Below, one piece after another: positions 23,795 through 35,790 of a stretch of 64,000 nt of DNA. A program made the position numbers and the translations under genes. Numbering within the stretch: position 1 is the stretch's first letter; every line of letters begins with the position of its first letter. The stretch lies in contig NW_025064881.1 of NCBI RefSeq assembly GCF_019112545.1, positions 1,028,591-1,092,590 on the forward strand, read 5' to 3'. The notes beneath the pieces are model-generated. The model did not search any database. It was not told where the DNA came from and saw nothing but the letters and a program-made list of their open reading frames with translations. This DNA is from Guyanagaster necrorhizus (Eukaryota > Basidiomycota > Agaricomycetes > Agaricales > Physalacriaceae).

Positions 23795-25099
23795 TGATGA
23801 ACCAGAAATTGTTTGTCTATCAGACTCTCTGTGGGCAGAAAATACAAAACCTATTCAGTAAGTGAAACTAAGACACAGAATCTAAAAGCTGGTCCAAGCA
23901 AGTCTAGTCATATATCTCTGTATGATGACTGATCTCCAAAGAGATGTAGCAAGAAGTAGCTACACAGATATGAGACTCTGAATTGTTTACAGTGATTCAC
24001 AGTATGTATGTGAACTTTCCTATAACAGAAATGTTGTGTAAGAATCTAAGTAATAGATAGTGTGACCTATAAGCAGTATAAACTTTTTATTGTCAGAATC
24101 CTATATGTGATTCCAGTGGGATCTAGAGAAATGGTTAGTGTTTTCCAGTTACCTTTCAAGGTCTTTTGTTAGGTCTAGGCAGTGTGAGGATGACATGCAA
24201 GAGCAACAGATCTCTTTCATGTTTTTTGAGAATAAAGCAAGACAAGGCAATATTTTATGAATTTATAAGTTTGCTATTATTGTATGCAAGCCTTGTAGAG
24301 TTGTTGAGATGCTATGGCACTCTCAGTTGAAGAGTATTGATCTATAAGCAGTCTATAGCTGGTTCTATTAGAGGGATGTCATACTGATGTATAGTTTTAG
24401 TATAGGTGTCAAGTAGTCTTAGTGTTGCTTGTCTTCTCCTTTGTGTGTTATCTTGTACACTACTTATACTATCCTTTTACTAATACTAAATATGCTATAT
24501 TTAAACAGCCCTTGTAACTGCAGTACTAGCTTAGTGAGTCTAGTAAAGTTTTTTATTATATGAAGTCTTAAAGGCTGTGAGGCTTTTAGTAAATATTGCA
24601 TATTTAAAAGTTCATATAGCCAATAGTATGCTAGTCCTTCTGATATTCCTTACATATCTAATCAAACACAGAGTTAGTTCTCTGTAGTCTATTATTCTTT
24701 CATATGCTGGCTGTGAAAAGCTTAGACATCCACAGCCAGCCTTATATACATGTTGCAATAAACCTTGTAGGCCACATTAGAGTGCCACATATATACTAAT
24801 AATGATGTATGTCTGATTGGTTATCATAGTGCTGACTGTGCCTATAGTGCTTATTATAGCATAGAAAGTTTGCATGTCATATGGTTGATAAGAAAAGTTT
24901 GCAGACAAATAGAAAGTTTGTATATAACATGTAATCTTCATGCACAAAAAAATATCTATAAGTAATAAATAGTTCTTAATGAAACTACTACTATTGAACT
25001 CAAAATGATTGGTTTATTGAAAGCTCATGTAAGAGCAGAAGTTGAAAATAATTATTGAGGTCTATGATTTCAGAGCACACAGAGCATAGCAGCTTATCA
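23795..25099. mobile_element. Insert X: 1.3-kb sequence splitting element F reverse transcriptase
   Basis: About 1305 bp with no Pol homology that interrupts an otherwise collinear reverse transcriptase: ...GAA TAG AAA GCC AC before, TTC TGA ACC AAC CAA after. The ends read TGATGAAC...GCTTATCA, that is TGAT/ATCA termini with weak further inverted symmetry. Flanking CCAC (23791-23794) and CCAT (25100-25103) could be a decayed short target duplication, but the exact edges are uncertain by a few bases. There is no long open frame and the sequence is AT-rich. It could be a solo LTR of an unrelated family or a non-autonomous DNA transposon. Confidence 0.45.
24706..24740. other. Perfect 10-bp inverted repeat within insert X
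   Basis: GCTGGCTGTG (24706-24715) and CACAGCCAGC (24731-24740) are exact reverse complements around a 15-nt loop, an unusually clean hairpin in decayed DNA. TTATATACATG and an AATAAAC motif (24757 onward) follow, so it could lie near a transcript 3' end. Confidence 0.6.
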
Positions 25100-25895
25100 C
25101 CATATTCTGAACCAACCAAGAACTGTTTGAGTTGCTGGTGATGTTCTTTGGACTCACCAATTCTCTGGCAATCTTTCAGACCATAATAAATGATGTTTTT
25201 CAGGATCTTATCATGCAAGAAAGATCACTATTTATCTGAATAATATAATGATTTTCTCTAAGACTCTTGAAGAGCATCAAGCTGTGGTATGGCAGGTGCT
25301 ACAAATTCTTTGAGAAAACAAATTATATTTAAAACCAGAAAAATATGAGTTTGAAACTCTGAAAACAGAATATCTAAGACTCATTATTGCTGAAGGAAGG
25401 CTACAAGTAGATTTTATAAAGACAGTAGGAGTACAGGAGTGGCCTATATCAGCTAAGAAGAAAGAACTGTAATCCTTCCTAGGATTTGCTAACTTTTATC
25501 AACAATTCATAGAAGGATATAGCTGAGTGGTCTTGCCACTAATCAAGCTTACTGGGAAGGCAGAGTGAAAGTGGGAAGAAGCCTAAGAACAGGCATTCTA
25601 AGAAATCAAGTGCTGGATCTGTTCAGATCCCATTCTGGCATAATGCTTGCTCTAGAAGAATGACATCATTATCTAATTAGCACAGTCCAGACCTTCAAAG
25701 TCTGGATGGATCACCAAAACCTTCAATATTTCTGACAACCACAGAAACTCAACTGGTGATAAGCCTGCTGGGTAACTGAACTATCTCAGTATGAATACAC
25801 CCTTTACCATAAAGCTGGAACTGCTAACAAGAAAGTGGATCTTCTTAGTCAATAAGCTGACTATGATCAAAGAGGAGACAATAATGAAGGAGTGG
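25100..25895 (+). pseudogene. pol: Element F pol, reverse transcriptase to RNase H (3' part)
   Basis: Continuation of the reverse transcriptase after insert [19 protein letters not shown] at about 25113-25166, then the catalytic motif as YLNN (25233-25244, both Asp codons changed to Asn). Next is KTEYLRLIIAEG, and SFLGFANFYQQFIEGYS near 25480. A short RNase H remnant follows, then the tether LLTRKW...GDNNEGVV. Similarity to the other elements stops at about 25895, before the H2C2 finger, integrase and 3' LTR, all of which are missing. Confidence 0.75.
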
Positions 25896-25925
25896 TGTCA
25901 CATTCCCTTCTTATTCTTAGGAAAG
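25896..25925. other. Tail-to-tail breakpoint between elements F and A
   Basis: About 30 bp separate the last F pol match (plus strand) from the first A pol match (minus strand). Both elements are cut inside pol, facing each other, and neither has its 3' LTR here. No target duplication or LTR marks the junction, so this is a rearrangement point, not an insertion edge. Confidence 0.6.
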
Positions 25926-27430
25926 TATGGTGCCAATGGCTCTCTTGCTTGAGTCAGCCTTGACTCTAAACTTTCTGTCCTGCATCAGAATGGTGAGAAC
26001 AACATTCTCAGTGAGTCATCACTTTAGATCATTGAATATGGCCTGTTGGAAGTGCCTCCAGTTTCATAGTGCATTGCCAGTCAGTTGGGTCATAGATTGT
26101 ATGATCTTACTATAGTCCTAAATGAACCACTGATAGAAATTCATAAATCCTAAAAAAGATTAGAGTTTCTTCTTCTTTGTTGGTGTTAGCCAGTCAGTTA
26201 CTCTGGCCACCTTGATAGAGTCTATCCAGATGCTCTCTTCACTAATGATAATGTCTAGATACTCTATTTCTAAGACTTCAAACTCACACTTTTTGGCTTT
26301 GAAAAAGAGCTTGTGTTTTCTCATTAGAGTGAGTATCTGGTGAACTAATTGTTGATGTTTCCTCTGATCCTGAGACATAATGAGGATGTTGTCAAGATAT
26401 ATAGTTACTTTTCCTATGGCAATGCAGTCCTTGAAGATGTTATTCATTATTCACTGAAAAGTGGCTAGAGAGTTCATCAATCTGAAGAACATGATGGTGG
26501 GTTCAAACAGCTCTTAGTTTGTGCAGAATGCTGCTTTCCACTTATCATCCTCCTTGATTTGTATGTTATTATATCTCCACCTGACATCCAACTTAGTGTA
26601 GTACTTTGCCTTCCACAGCTTGTTCATTAGTTCAGAAATTAGTGGAAGCAGATAGTGATTCTTGATCATTATTTTATTTAGCTTCTGATAATCTTATACT
26701 GGTTGGAGTTTGCTGTCTTTCTTTTTGACAAAGAAGAATGAAGATGTCATTAGAGATTTTGATGGTTGAATTCATCTGCTAGAAAGGTTTTTATTTAGGA
26801 ACTTGTCAAGTTCCTGTTGCTCATGATTTCTCAGTGGGTAAGTTTTGCAATCAAGATTAGCATTAGCATTAGGGATCAATTTGATTGCATGATCCCAAGG
26901 CTTGGGTTCTAGTAACTTTTCTTATTGAATAAGTCTCAATAATCTCAGGCCTGTTTCAGCACTATTTCTTCAAACTTCTTCTCCTTCTTCTCAGCATGGG
27001 CCTTTGCAGCTAAGTTATTAGTGTAGTGTACCACCCAGATATGCATTGCTTATTGTAGATCAATAGCAAGGATGGTTTCTCTATCCTCCATTTCTTCATC
27101 CCATCTATTCTCAGAGGCAATTCAAAAGAGATCTTCTGACACTTGCACTATGCAAACATGATTTGTTTAGTTTTCCAGTTGGTCATCAGATTATGGCATA
27201 TTAGCCAATCATATCCTAGGAACACTTCCTTGATTCTCAGATCCATGACAGCTAAGTCAATTCTTTCTGAATGATTACTGATAGTGAGCCTCAGCTTAAT
27301 GAACTCTGTAATTGAACTAGCTTGATTCTTGGTTCTGTCTGCATTGTAAACTGGGATAGAGGCAGCTGTTGCCCTGGTAGGAAGATGATGCTTGTCAACA
27401 AAAGCTCAGTTGATCAAACTGCCAGTACAG
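25926..27430 (-). pseudogene. pol: Element A pol, RNase H to protease
   Basis: Minus-strand Pol piece. From high to low: protease downstream half (27.2-27.43 kb), linker with FEEIVLKQA-like sequence near 26.95 kb, reverse transcriptase about 26.1-26.8 kb, and the start of RNase H to 25926. The catalytic motif reads YLDN (26390-26401 region), with the second Asp changed. The FFFVKKK-type block near 26.74 kb is clear. Element H interrupts the protease at 27431. Confidence 0.8.
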
Positions 27431-27874
27431 TGTTATGATTTCTATCATTTTCTTTTCTTTTACCTCTATCTCATGCTTAATCAGAGCACTTAAAGCCAAT
27501 GCTTAGGATCATGAGACAGTCTGCCAGCACAATTGACCATTGTCTTGCAATATGTAGCAACACTCTGACAATGACATAATCTGACTTTTGTAAGTAACCA
27601 TGATACTCTAGGACAATGAGTACTATAGCACAGATATTTACAATAGATAGCATTATATTTATCTGGATGACAAATGGTATATAAGTAGTATAATCAATGC
27701 CATATATTCCTAGTCTCAAACTATTCTTTATTCTTATCACTTAATCTTGAGTTGACTTGTATTGATCTTAAGACATAATGCTGCTACATTTAGTGGACTC
27801 AACTGTGACTGTACAAACTCAATACAGCAGTTGTTTATCATGTGTTAGTGGTCACATATCATCTGGGCCTAACA
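27431..27874 (+). repeat. Element H 5' LTR
   Basis: 444 bp, TGTTATGATT...GCCTAACA. Differences from the 3' LTR are mostly transitions, plus a small indel near 27525. Confidence 0.93.
27678..27723 (+). promoter_or_regulatory. Element H promoter and primer segment
   Basis: TATATAAG (27678-27685) is 34 nt upstream of the predicted start A of AGTCTCAAACTA (27712-27723), which can pair with 27877-27888. Confidence 0.65.
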
Positions 27875-27876
27875 AT

Positions 27877-27888
27877 TAATTTGAGACT
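27877..27888 (+). promoter_or_regulatory. Element H self-primer binding site
   Basis: TAATTTGAGACT, just downstream of the 5' LTR, is complementary to AGTCTCAAACTA in the LTR except for one G to A change. Confidence 0.7.
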
Positions 27889-27932
27889 TCTATTTTCCTT
27901 TCCTTATGCCCATTATGAGTGAAGAAAACTGA

Positions 27933-30900
27933 ATGCTTGCTATCAATATCATTACTACTGATTTTACTGATAACTTTTTAAATTATTAGCTTCTATCATT
28001 GAAATGCTTCTAGGTTTACTTGCAATCATCCAACTTTGCCATGGATATCAATCAGTCACAGCTTAGGTAGTCAGACACTATCAATTGTTTAGACAGATTT
28101 AACAAATCCTATAAAATGTCACTCCTGACCTCCCTCTCTGACATTCCTCTCTCTGCCCAAGCCTCCTTCCAGCCTATGTTCAGAACTGTATCTGAGGCTG
28201 GATCTAGTTGTATGAATGAAGAGCATGCTGAGGAAGAAAAAAAACTCTGACCAGCAGGTGGATCCTCTCAAACAGCTAGTAGACATAGTGAGCATTGAAA
28301 CATGGGGTTCAGAAACCTCTGGGTCTCATCACACCTTCCTGCAGTCTCTGACCATAAGGATGAGAATCTCTCCAATGACTTCTTTGAAGAGTTGCCATCC
28401 TCTGACCCTTCCACTGCTCTTTATGAGCCCAACATTAGAAATCATGCCAGAGACTCTATTAATAAGGTTGTAAGACTTGCAGGAAGAGGCTTCAGATATA
28501 TCGCCCTCTGAGAAAGCCTCATCTCTTCAACTCTTAGCCCCCTTCTCTTGATCTCTAGCCACTTCAAAGACATCAGCAGCCACTATACTGCAAGAATGGA
28601 GATTAAGCAGTGGGAAAGAGAAGGCCACAACCTCTCTGAGAAAGAGCAGGAGTGTCTCAAGTGAGAGGCCAATAACAAGGCTGACTGATAACACCAGAAG
28701 GCTGATGAAAAATACTACAATGCTCAGTACAGACAGCAAGCCAGAGAGTGACAAGCAACAGAGTAGGACTCAGCCTCCCTCTGAGCATTATAGATTATAT
28801 GAAGGGGGAGAGGGAGATTTATACTATCAAGAGGATAAAGGAACATTCTCTGCAACAACTACTGAACAAGCCTAGCAGTATGAGCTTGCTGATCCTCCAC
28901 TCTCTAGCTCTACAGACAGTAACAACAGCAGCCTCTGAGAGTAGAGATCAGACAATGAGGATGATCCATGGTCTGCCAACTGCTAGGCTGATGCCCAAGT
29001 CCTCACTGCAGATGAGGCCAGAAGCTTTAACAATGACTATGAGCCCCTACCTCTCACATATGAAGAAAGCACCAAGAGTGACAGATCTCTCCTCTCCAAT
29101 GCTGGTTCCATCATCAGCAGATATGAAATTCAGATCCCTCCTAAGACCAGGGTCTCCAACTGAGCTCTTCAATAATTTCTATATGAATATATTGCTGTCC
29201 TCTTTTTCAATGATGAGTTCTATAGTGACTTCTGCTGATATCATGAGAGAGTGGCAAAGGAACCAGAAGGCTGAAAGAGCAGAACCCTTCTGATCTAGCT
29301 GGCAGTCTTTTGCTTGAACCAACAGAGAGCTCTCTAGTGATGGTCTGAGCTTTCAAGTTATCCATCTATGATCTGCTCACTGACTACCTCAAGGAGAGCA
29401 AGGAGGATAACAAGGATGATGGAGACATAGAGGATATGCTCAATATGACTGAGACCTGATTTTAGGACACCAACAAGGAGATGCTCAAAGAAGAGATAGA
29501 TTGCAGAAGGAATTCAAGAAACTGTACCAAGAAGAGACAGCTTCATTATGGAAGAACATTAGTTGGCTAATGACACCTCTAGAGAGAAGATATCTAAATG
29601 CAGATAATGAGAAGAAAGAATATTTATTGCAGTACATGGCTACTGACTATGCAATTTATATTTATAACAGAACACACTCTGAAGATCAACTGAAGGCTCT
29701 GCTGTCTTATCAGTATAAAATTCAGCCAATGCTGAATGAATCACTAGTACTGCTGAGATGAGCCATATACACCACTCTATCAACACAAATTATTAGCAAG
29801 CAACCCTCATAAATCACTATTGCAAGCCAAGAAGCTGCCATATAGGCTTCTTAGCCTAAGCCTCAAGAACCTTTATGACTCATCAGCTTCCAAAATCCTT
29901 GGACAGACTATGGAAGCTGATTACTTGCTGAAGTAGAATAGAATCCAGCTGAAGAAACAATAGAGAGAAATGACTCTGAGACCATATAACTCAGATTCAT
30001 GATCTGAGATGGACACATTATATGAAAAGAAGCACAACTGGAAGAGAGCCCTGTGGCTGACAATGGGTCACTACACTCACTTCCAGAATCTTCAGCTGAA
30101 TAGAAGTGCTTACTCTTTGATGAGTACCCTAACTCCATGGTGGCATTACCTCAGAATGCTGCTATACTTCAGTGCAAGTCCAATCTCCTTTGCATCTCAT
30201 AACTCTTCAAAGGCACATCAGATAACATTGATTGGTTTCTGATTGACTGTGAGCAGTATTTCAAGGTATACATCACATACCTCAGATCTGATATGAACAA
30301 AGTGGCCTTCACTGCCTCATACTTCAAAAGTAAGACCAAGCATTGGTGGATCTTAATCACCCCTACCTTGCATTCCAATACTCACCAGCACTACCAATAT
30401 TTATTCTGGGCCATCTTCAAACAAATAGTCTAGAATAAATTTGTCAACTCTGCCATCTAAAAGATGCACAAGAACAAGATGAAGGAGTTGCATATAGGGG
30501 ACAAGATAGCTAGTGAGTACTTTGATGAGCTGGAGCATCTCAGGACTTTGGCCAGAGTATGTGAAAGCATTGACAATGATGGTCAGATGGTTGAATATCT
30601 CAAAATAGGGGTACTGCTATTATATATCAGCATGATCTCCAACATCAGCACCAATATTCTAAAGGGTTATGATGTGTGGAAAGCCCAAATCACAGAAATG
30701 AACAAGGAAAGGCTGTGACAGATGACAGCAAGTGTGGAAATCACAGTTGAGCAGAAGAAACCCTATCAGATTAGAAATAGCAAGAACACCAGTGGAGGAT
30801 CCTCAGTAAAATCCAGCATATCAATAACCTTGACCTCTTCCTATACCACCCAGAAGACAGGAACAGGAATGACTTATACCAGCAGTGAGAAGCTGATGGA

Positions 30901-31096
30901 TATCAATTGACTTAAGAAGAAGGAGAAGTGCTTCAACTACAGACAGAAAGGCCATATGTTGAGAGACTGTCTGAAAAAGTGCACTCAGAAAGACATATGA
31001 GCACAGATTGCAGAGTTACAGAAGGAGGCAGAAGAGCTTGAAGATCTGGAAATAGACACCCAGGTCAAGGAGATAAAAGACAAAGCTGACAAGTGA
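27933..31096 (+). pseudogene. gag: Element H gag pseudogene
   Basis: About 1054 codons. The ATG 27933-27935 follows a 58-nt leader. The N-terminal hydrophobic segment is present but frameshifted right after DNF; its tail reads LLGLLAIIQLCHGYQSVTA in the restored frame. A Ser/Thr-rich region follows at 28.2-29.3 kb, then a helical charged block at 29501-29761 (FKKLYQEETASLW). The capsid-like part is at 30.2-30.72 kb (MNKVAFTASYF, then ASEYFDELEHL). The knuckle near 30927-30974 reads CFNYRQKGHMLRDC, with the second Cys changed to Tyr. It ends AAG-TGA at 31094-31096, overlapped by pol in the -1 frame. The span is not a multiple of three. Confidence 0.82.
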
Positions 31097-34000
31097 GCAA
31101 TTCTACTCAGTTGGCCAAAGGACTTAATGGTGTGTTACTAGTAGCCACAAGTTGAACTTATATGTCATCTATAGATGCAACTATTTACATGCATTTGAAT
31201 ATACCCTGAGTTTCTACCACTACCAAACCATCTAAAGAATCACCCAAAACTCAAACTCAAATGCCTTCAAGCTAAACTAAGGGAGAGACCCTTAATGAAT
31301 GATTAAAGCCATTTGACACAGAGTGGATCTAGTGAAACATCCAAAATGCTAAGATCATGGAAAAAGCAACTGCCACTCTATAAAAGTAGATTCATTGATC
31401 CAGGACTGGAGAGGTAGACTATAAACTAGTTGAGAGAGTGAGAAGAGCTGGATAAAGGAAAGTGCTTGAATGGTTAGATAAGCTCTGGGGTTCCAAGTGA
31501 CTCATTTAGCAACAAAAAGCATATGAATGCAAGCTTACCATGAAAGCATAAGTGTAAGCACTCATGAACTATGCCACTTTCACTGTCACTGTGTTGATTG
31601 ACAGTGGCTGCACCAGAAGCTTGATCAACTGGGCCTTCATCAATAGGCACCAACTCTCCATGAAGGCCACTGCTGTCCCAATCCTGGTCTACAATGCTGA
31701 TGAAACTAAGAATCAAGCCAGATCAATCACTGAGTTCATGGAACTCCAATTAACTATTAGAGACTATTCAGAAAGAATCGATCTCACTGTCACAGACTTG
31801 GAAACAAAGGAGCTATTCCTTGACCATGACTGGCTGATCCAGCATAATCTACTCATCAACTGGAAAACTGAATGCATCACCTTTATCTGATGCTGATGTA
31901 GAAAGGCACCATTCATGCTCCCAGACAGTGATCCTGAAGACAAGTGGGATAAGGAAATGAAAGATAGTGAAACAATTCTCACCATCAATCTAGATCAGAA
32001 GCTACATCTATGAGCAACCCATCATGCTAATGAGTTGACAGCCAGAGAGAATGAGAAGAGAGAGGAGCAGACATTTAAAAAGATGGTATCTGAGTGAGTA
32101 TGGGATTATCAAGATCTATTTGCCAAGAAAAGCTTCAATAAACTACCAGCATCCAAACCATGAGACTATACCATCAAACTCATCCCCAACATAAATGCAA
32201 ACCTTGATTGTAAGGTCTACTCTCTTAGGCATCATGAACAGCAGGAGTTGAACAAGTTTCTGGATGAGAATCTCACCAGCAGAAGGATCTGGCCATTCAA
32301 ATTGCTAATGGCATCCCCTTTCTTTTTTATAAAAAAAAAGGATGGCAAGCTTTAGCAGGTACAGAACTACCAACAACTAAATGAAATGACCATCAAGAAC
32401 TGATACCCATTGCCACTGATATCAGAGCTTATGGATAAGCTTTGGGGAGCTTGATATTATACCAAGCTTGATGTCAGATAGAGATATAACAATGTGTGAA
32501 TCAAGGAGAGAGACAAGTGGAAGGCAGCCTTTCAGACCAACCAAGGACTATTTGAACTGACTGTCATGTTCTTTGGACTGACCAACTCCTCTGCAACATT
32601 TCAATAGATGATAAATGATATATTCAAGGATCTGATCATGATAGGAAAGGTGACTGTCTACCTCAACAACATATTAATCATATTCAGAGAGAAGGAGGAG
32701 CATTGTCAATTGGTCTGACAGGTTTTCAAGCTGATGAGAAAACATAAATTATTCCTTAAGGCTGAGAAGTGTGAATTTGAGATCTTGAAAATGGAATACC
32801 TAGAGGTGATAATCAGTGAAGGAAGTATATGAATAGATCCAGTTAAAGTTGCAGGAGTGATAGAGTGGCCAGAACTAATGAAGAAGAAGAAACTTTAATC
32901 ATTCCTAGGGTTCATCAACTTCTACAGAAGGTTTATCCATGACTACAGTTGAGTCATCTGACCTATGACCCAACTCACTGATAATGCCCCCTGAGCATAG
33001 GGTATCACCCAACAAGCAGCATTTTAGGATCTGAAGAGAAGACTGGCTGAGAACATTATACTGGTGAGTCCTACTCAAGAAGAGAGATTCCAGATGGAGG
33101 CAGATGCAAGTAAAGAGGTGATTAAAGCAGTCCTTTTCCAGGAACAGAAAGAGCAATGGCACCTGGTAGCATTTCTTTTCAAGGCCTTATCTACTATAGA
33201 AAGAAACTATGAGATCTATGACAAGGAGCTATTAGCCATTATGCTGGCACTGGCAGAATGGTGACATTATCTAATTGGAGCAACACAGACATTCAAAGTC
33301 TAGACAGATCATCAGAATCTATGGTACTTCTGACTTCCCCAAAAATTAAACTGACACCAAGTCTGATGGGTAACTGAACTCACCAAGTATAATTACACAT
33401 TACATCATAAAGCAGAAGCAGCAAACAAGAAGGCCAACCTTTTAAGTCAGCAGACTGATCATGATCAGAAGAAAGGAGACAACAAGGAAGTAGTGTTGCT
33501 GAGGCCAGAATATTTCCATGCCATAATAATGCTGACAGAAGAGGAGATTCAAGCTAAAATATGCAGTGCAATATGACAGCCAGTCTTATGGGACCAGAGA
33601 ATGGTAACATTGTTAAATCATAAGTGGGGCATCACAAGATAGAATGATCTGCTCTTTTACAATAGGTGTATCTATATACCCTGATAATTGACATTATAGG
33701 AGGAAATCATCTCCATATACCATGACCATGCAATGGCCAGACACCCAGAGATCTTGAAGACCAAGGAATTAGTACTATGAGAATACTGGTGGCTGAAACT
33801 GACACAAGATATTGATCAATATATAAAGGGGTGCAAGACCTATCAAAGGACTAAATCATTCACACATGTCAAACCAGCTCTATTACATCCAAATAAGATC
33901 TCTATGACCCCATGAATGCATATTTCTATTGATATAATCACTAGACTATCCAATTGCAATAGCTATAATGCAATCATCATTATAATCAATCACTTCTCTA

Positions 34001-34989
34001 AAGCAATCATTCTGATTATATGCACTACTGAATTATCATCAGAAGAATGGGCCAAGATCCTTTGGGATAAGATGTATGCTAAGTATGATATGCTGCAAAT
34101 CATCATCTCTGATCACAGACCCCAATTCATCTCTAAGTTCCTAGATAACTTGTATCACCTTTTTGAGATCTGAAGTAATGCTTCTACTGCTTATCACTCT
34201 CAAACTGATAGGCAAATAGAATGCATTAACCAAGAACTAGAAAAGCATCTATGCATGTTTATTAATCATAGACAGGATGACTAGATAGAGTGGCTCATCT
34301 TAGTCACCTTCTAACACAACAATCATGTCCACTCTGCCACTAGAAAATCTTCTTTCTTCATCAACTATGAATGACACTCCAAAGTCACTGTCACCACTAA
34401 AATACACACATTCATGCTCATATTCTTTGACTTCACTACTGAAATAACAAAGATTCATCTGAAAACAAAACTTGCACTAAAAAAGGCTGCCAATGCTATA
34501 AAAGTGCAATATGATAAGCATCATTATACAGCCCACACCTACAATATCAGTGACAAGGTTTGACTTGATATTATGAATTTCCACCTGCCATGTCCTAAAC
34601 AGAAACTGGCCAATAAATGAATGGGACCATTCTCTATTCTGGTCAAGATTGGAACTTCTGTATATAGACTATAACTCTCAAACTTCTGGTGCATCCATGA
34701 CATCTTCAATGAAACACTTTTTATGCCCTATATGGCCCCCACCTTCTCTAATCAAGAATGTCCACTACCTCCATCTCCAGACCTCATTGACAATAAAGAA
34801 CATTATGAAATTGATTAAGTCCTTGATCATAAGATATATGGAGTCAAAGCATGAGAAAAAGATATGATGACAACTACTGACTACCTTATTAGTTAGAAAG
34901 GATATGGATCAGAGTCAAACCAGTGGGTAAATGAGAAATAGATGAATGTGAATGCTACTATATATGACTATAAACTATCCTTAAATTAA
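31093..34989 (+). pseudogene. pol: Element H pol pseudogene, frame preserved
   Basis: 3897 bp, exactly 1298 codons plus stop, with no net indel: the open stretches at 31564, 33064 and 33916 are all in the same frame. Domains: linker VSNSTQLAKGL; protease LIDSGCTRSLIN with Asp at 31600-31602; reverse transcriptase about 32.1-32.95 kb, with YLNN at 32659-32670 (both Asp lost); RNase H with EADASK near 33100 and YEIYDKELLAIM near 33205; H2C2 finger near 33720-33850, second Cys lost (GCKTYQ); integrase with first Asp at 33931-33933 and IISDHRPQF near 34110; chromodomain 34.8-34.98 kb. Decay is by base substitution to stops only. Confidence 0.88.
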
Positions 34990-35006
34990 ACTATCAGGAT
35001 AATAGT

Positions 35007-35022
35007 CTTAAAGAGAGAGTAA
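35007..35022 (+). other. Element H polypurine tract
   Basis: CTTAAAGAGAGAGTAA abuts the 3' LTR. The whole interval between pol stop and LTR is 33 nt. Confidence 0.8.
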
Positions 35023-35468
35023 TGTTATGATTTCTATTATTTTTTTTTCTTTTATCCCTATCTCATGCTTAGTCAGAGCATCTAAAGCCAGTGCTTAGGA
35101 CCATAAGACAGTCTTGGTCAGCACAATTAACCATTGTCTTATAATACATAGCAATACTCTGACAATAATATAATCTGACTTTTATAGATAATCATGACAC
35201 TCTAAGATAATGAGTATTATAGCACAGATATTCACAATAGATAGCATTATATTTATCTGGACAATGAATAGTATATAAGTAGCATAGTCAATATCATATA
35301 TCTTTAGTCTTGAACTATCCTTTATCCTTACCACTTAATCTTGAGTTGACTTGTATTGACCTTGAGATATAACACTGCTATATTTAGTGGACTCAACTAT
35401 GACTATATAAACTCAATACAGCAGTTGTTTATCATGTGTTAGTGGTCATGTGTCATCTGAGTCTAACA
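35023..35468 (+). repeat. Element H 3' LTR
   Basis: 446 bp, TGTTATGATT...GTCTAACA, pairing with 27431-27874. It retains TTAGTCA near 35070 and a decayed second box TTGGTCA near 35114. Confidence 0.93.
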
Positions 35469-35790
35469 TACAGCCACTGTTGATCAAAGCAGTTACTGCA
35501 TGAGTTGCATAGTTTGTAAGTGTTTTGATCTGAATCTTGGTTGTCAGATCTCACCCTAGGGTCCTTGTTTGTCAAATGTATCTCTGAGATTCATAGAGTT
35601 CATTAAGCCACTCTAGGGCTCAGCATCACTCAGCCTGCTGCATTTCTTCCACTATCTTATCAATCACCTCTTTGGCTCTGATCTTATGTATCTAATTTTT
35701 GAGTACAGCTTTGGCTTCTTCTTCTATTCTAGCTTCCCTGATGGCTCTCCAGATACATTCAGTATCAAACAGCTTGAGCTATTTAGTGAG
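35469..35790 (-). pseudogene. pol: Element A pol, protease start and N-terminal linker
   Basis: The protease piece upstream of the H insertion: the minus strand reads ALINSGC near 35474-35500, with the catalytic Asp changed to Asn. Preceding it (higher coordinates) is the pol linker, a helical charged segment ending where element I is inserted at 35791. The two halves of the active-site motif now lie 8 kb apart. Confidence 0.8.

Larger units (their letters stand above)
27431..35468 (+). mobile_element. Element H: complete but degenerate Ty3/gypsy chromovirus
   Basis: Plus-strand element with LTRs 27431-27874 and 35023-35468, inserted in the protease active-site codons of element A. The target duplication TACAG is exact (27426-27430 and 35469-35473). 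It belongs to the second LTR family of the window, together with B, defined by the primer pair AGTCTCAAACTA / TARTTTGAGACT. Gag and pol are full length but carry many stops. Confidence 0.94.
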
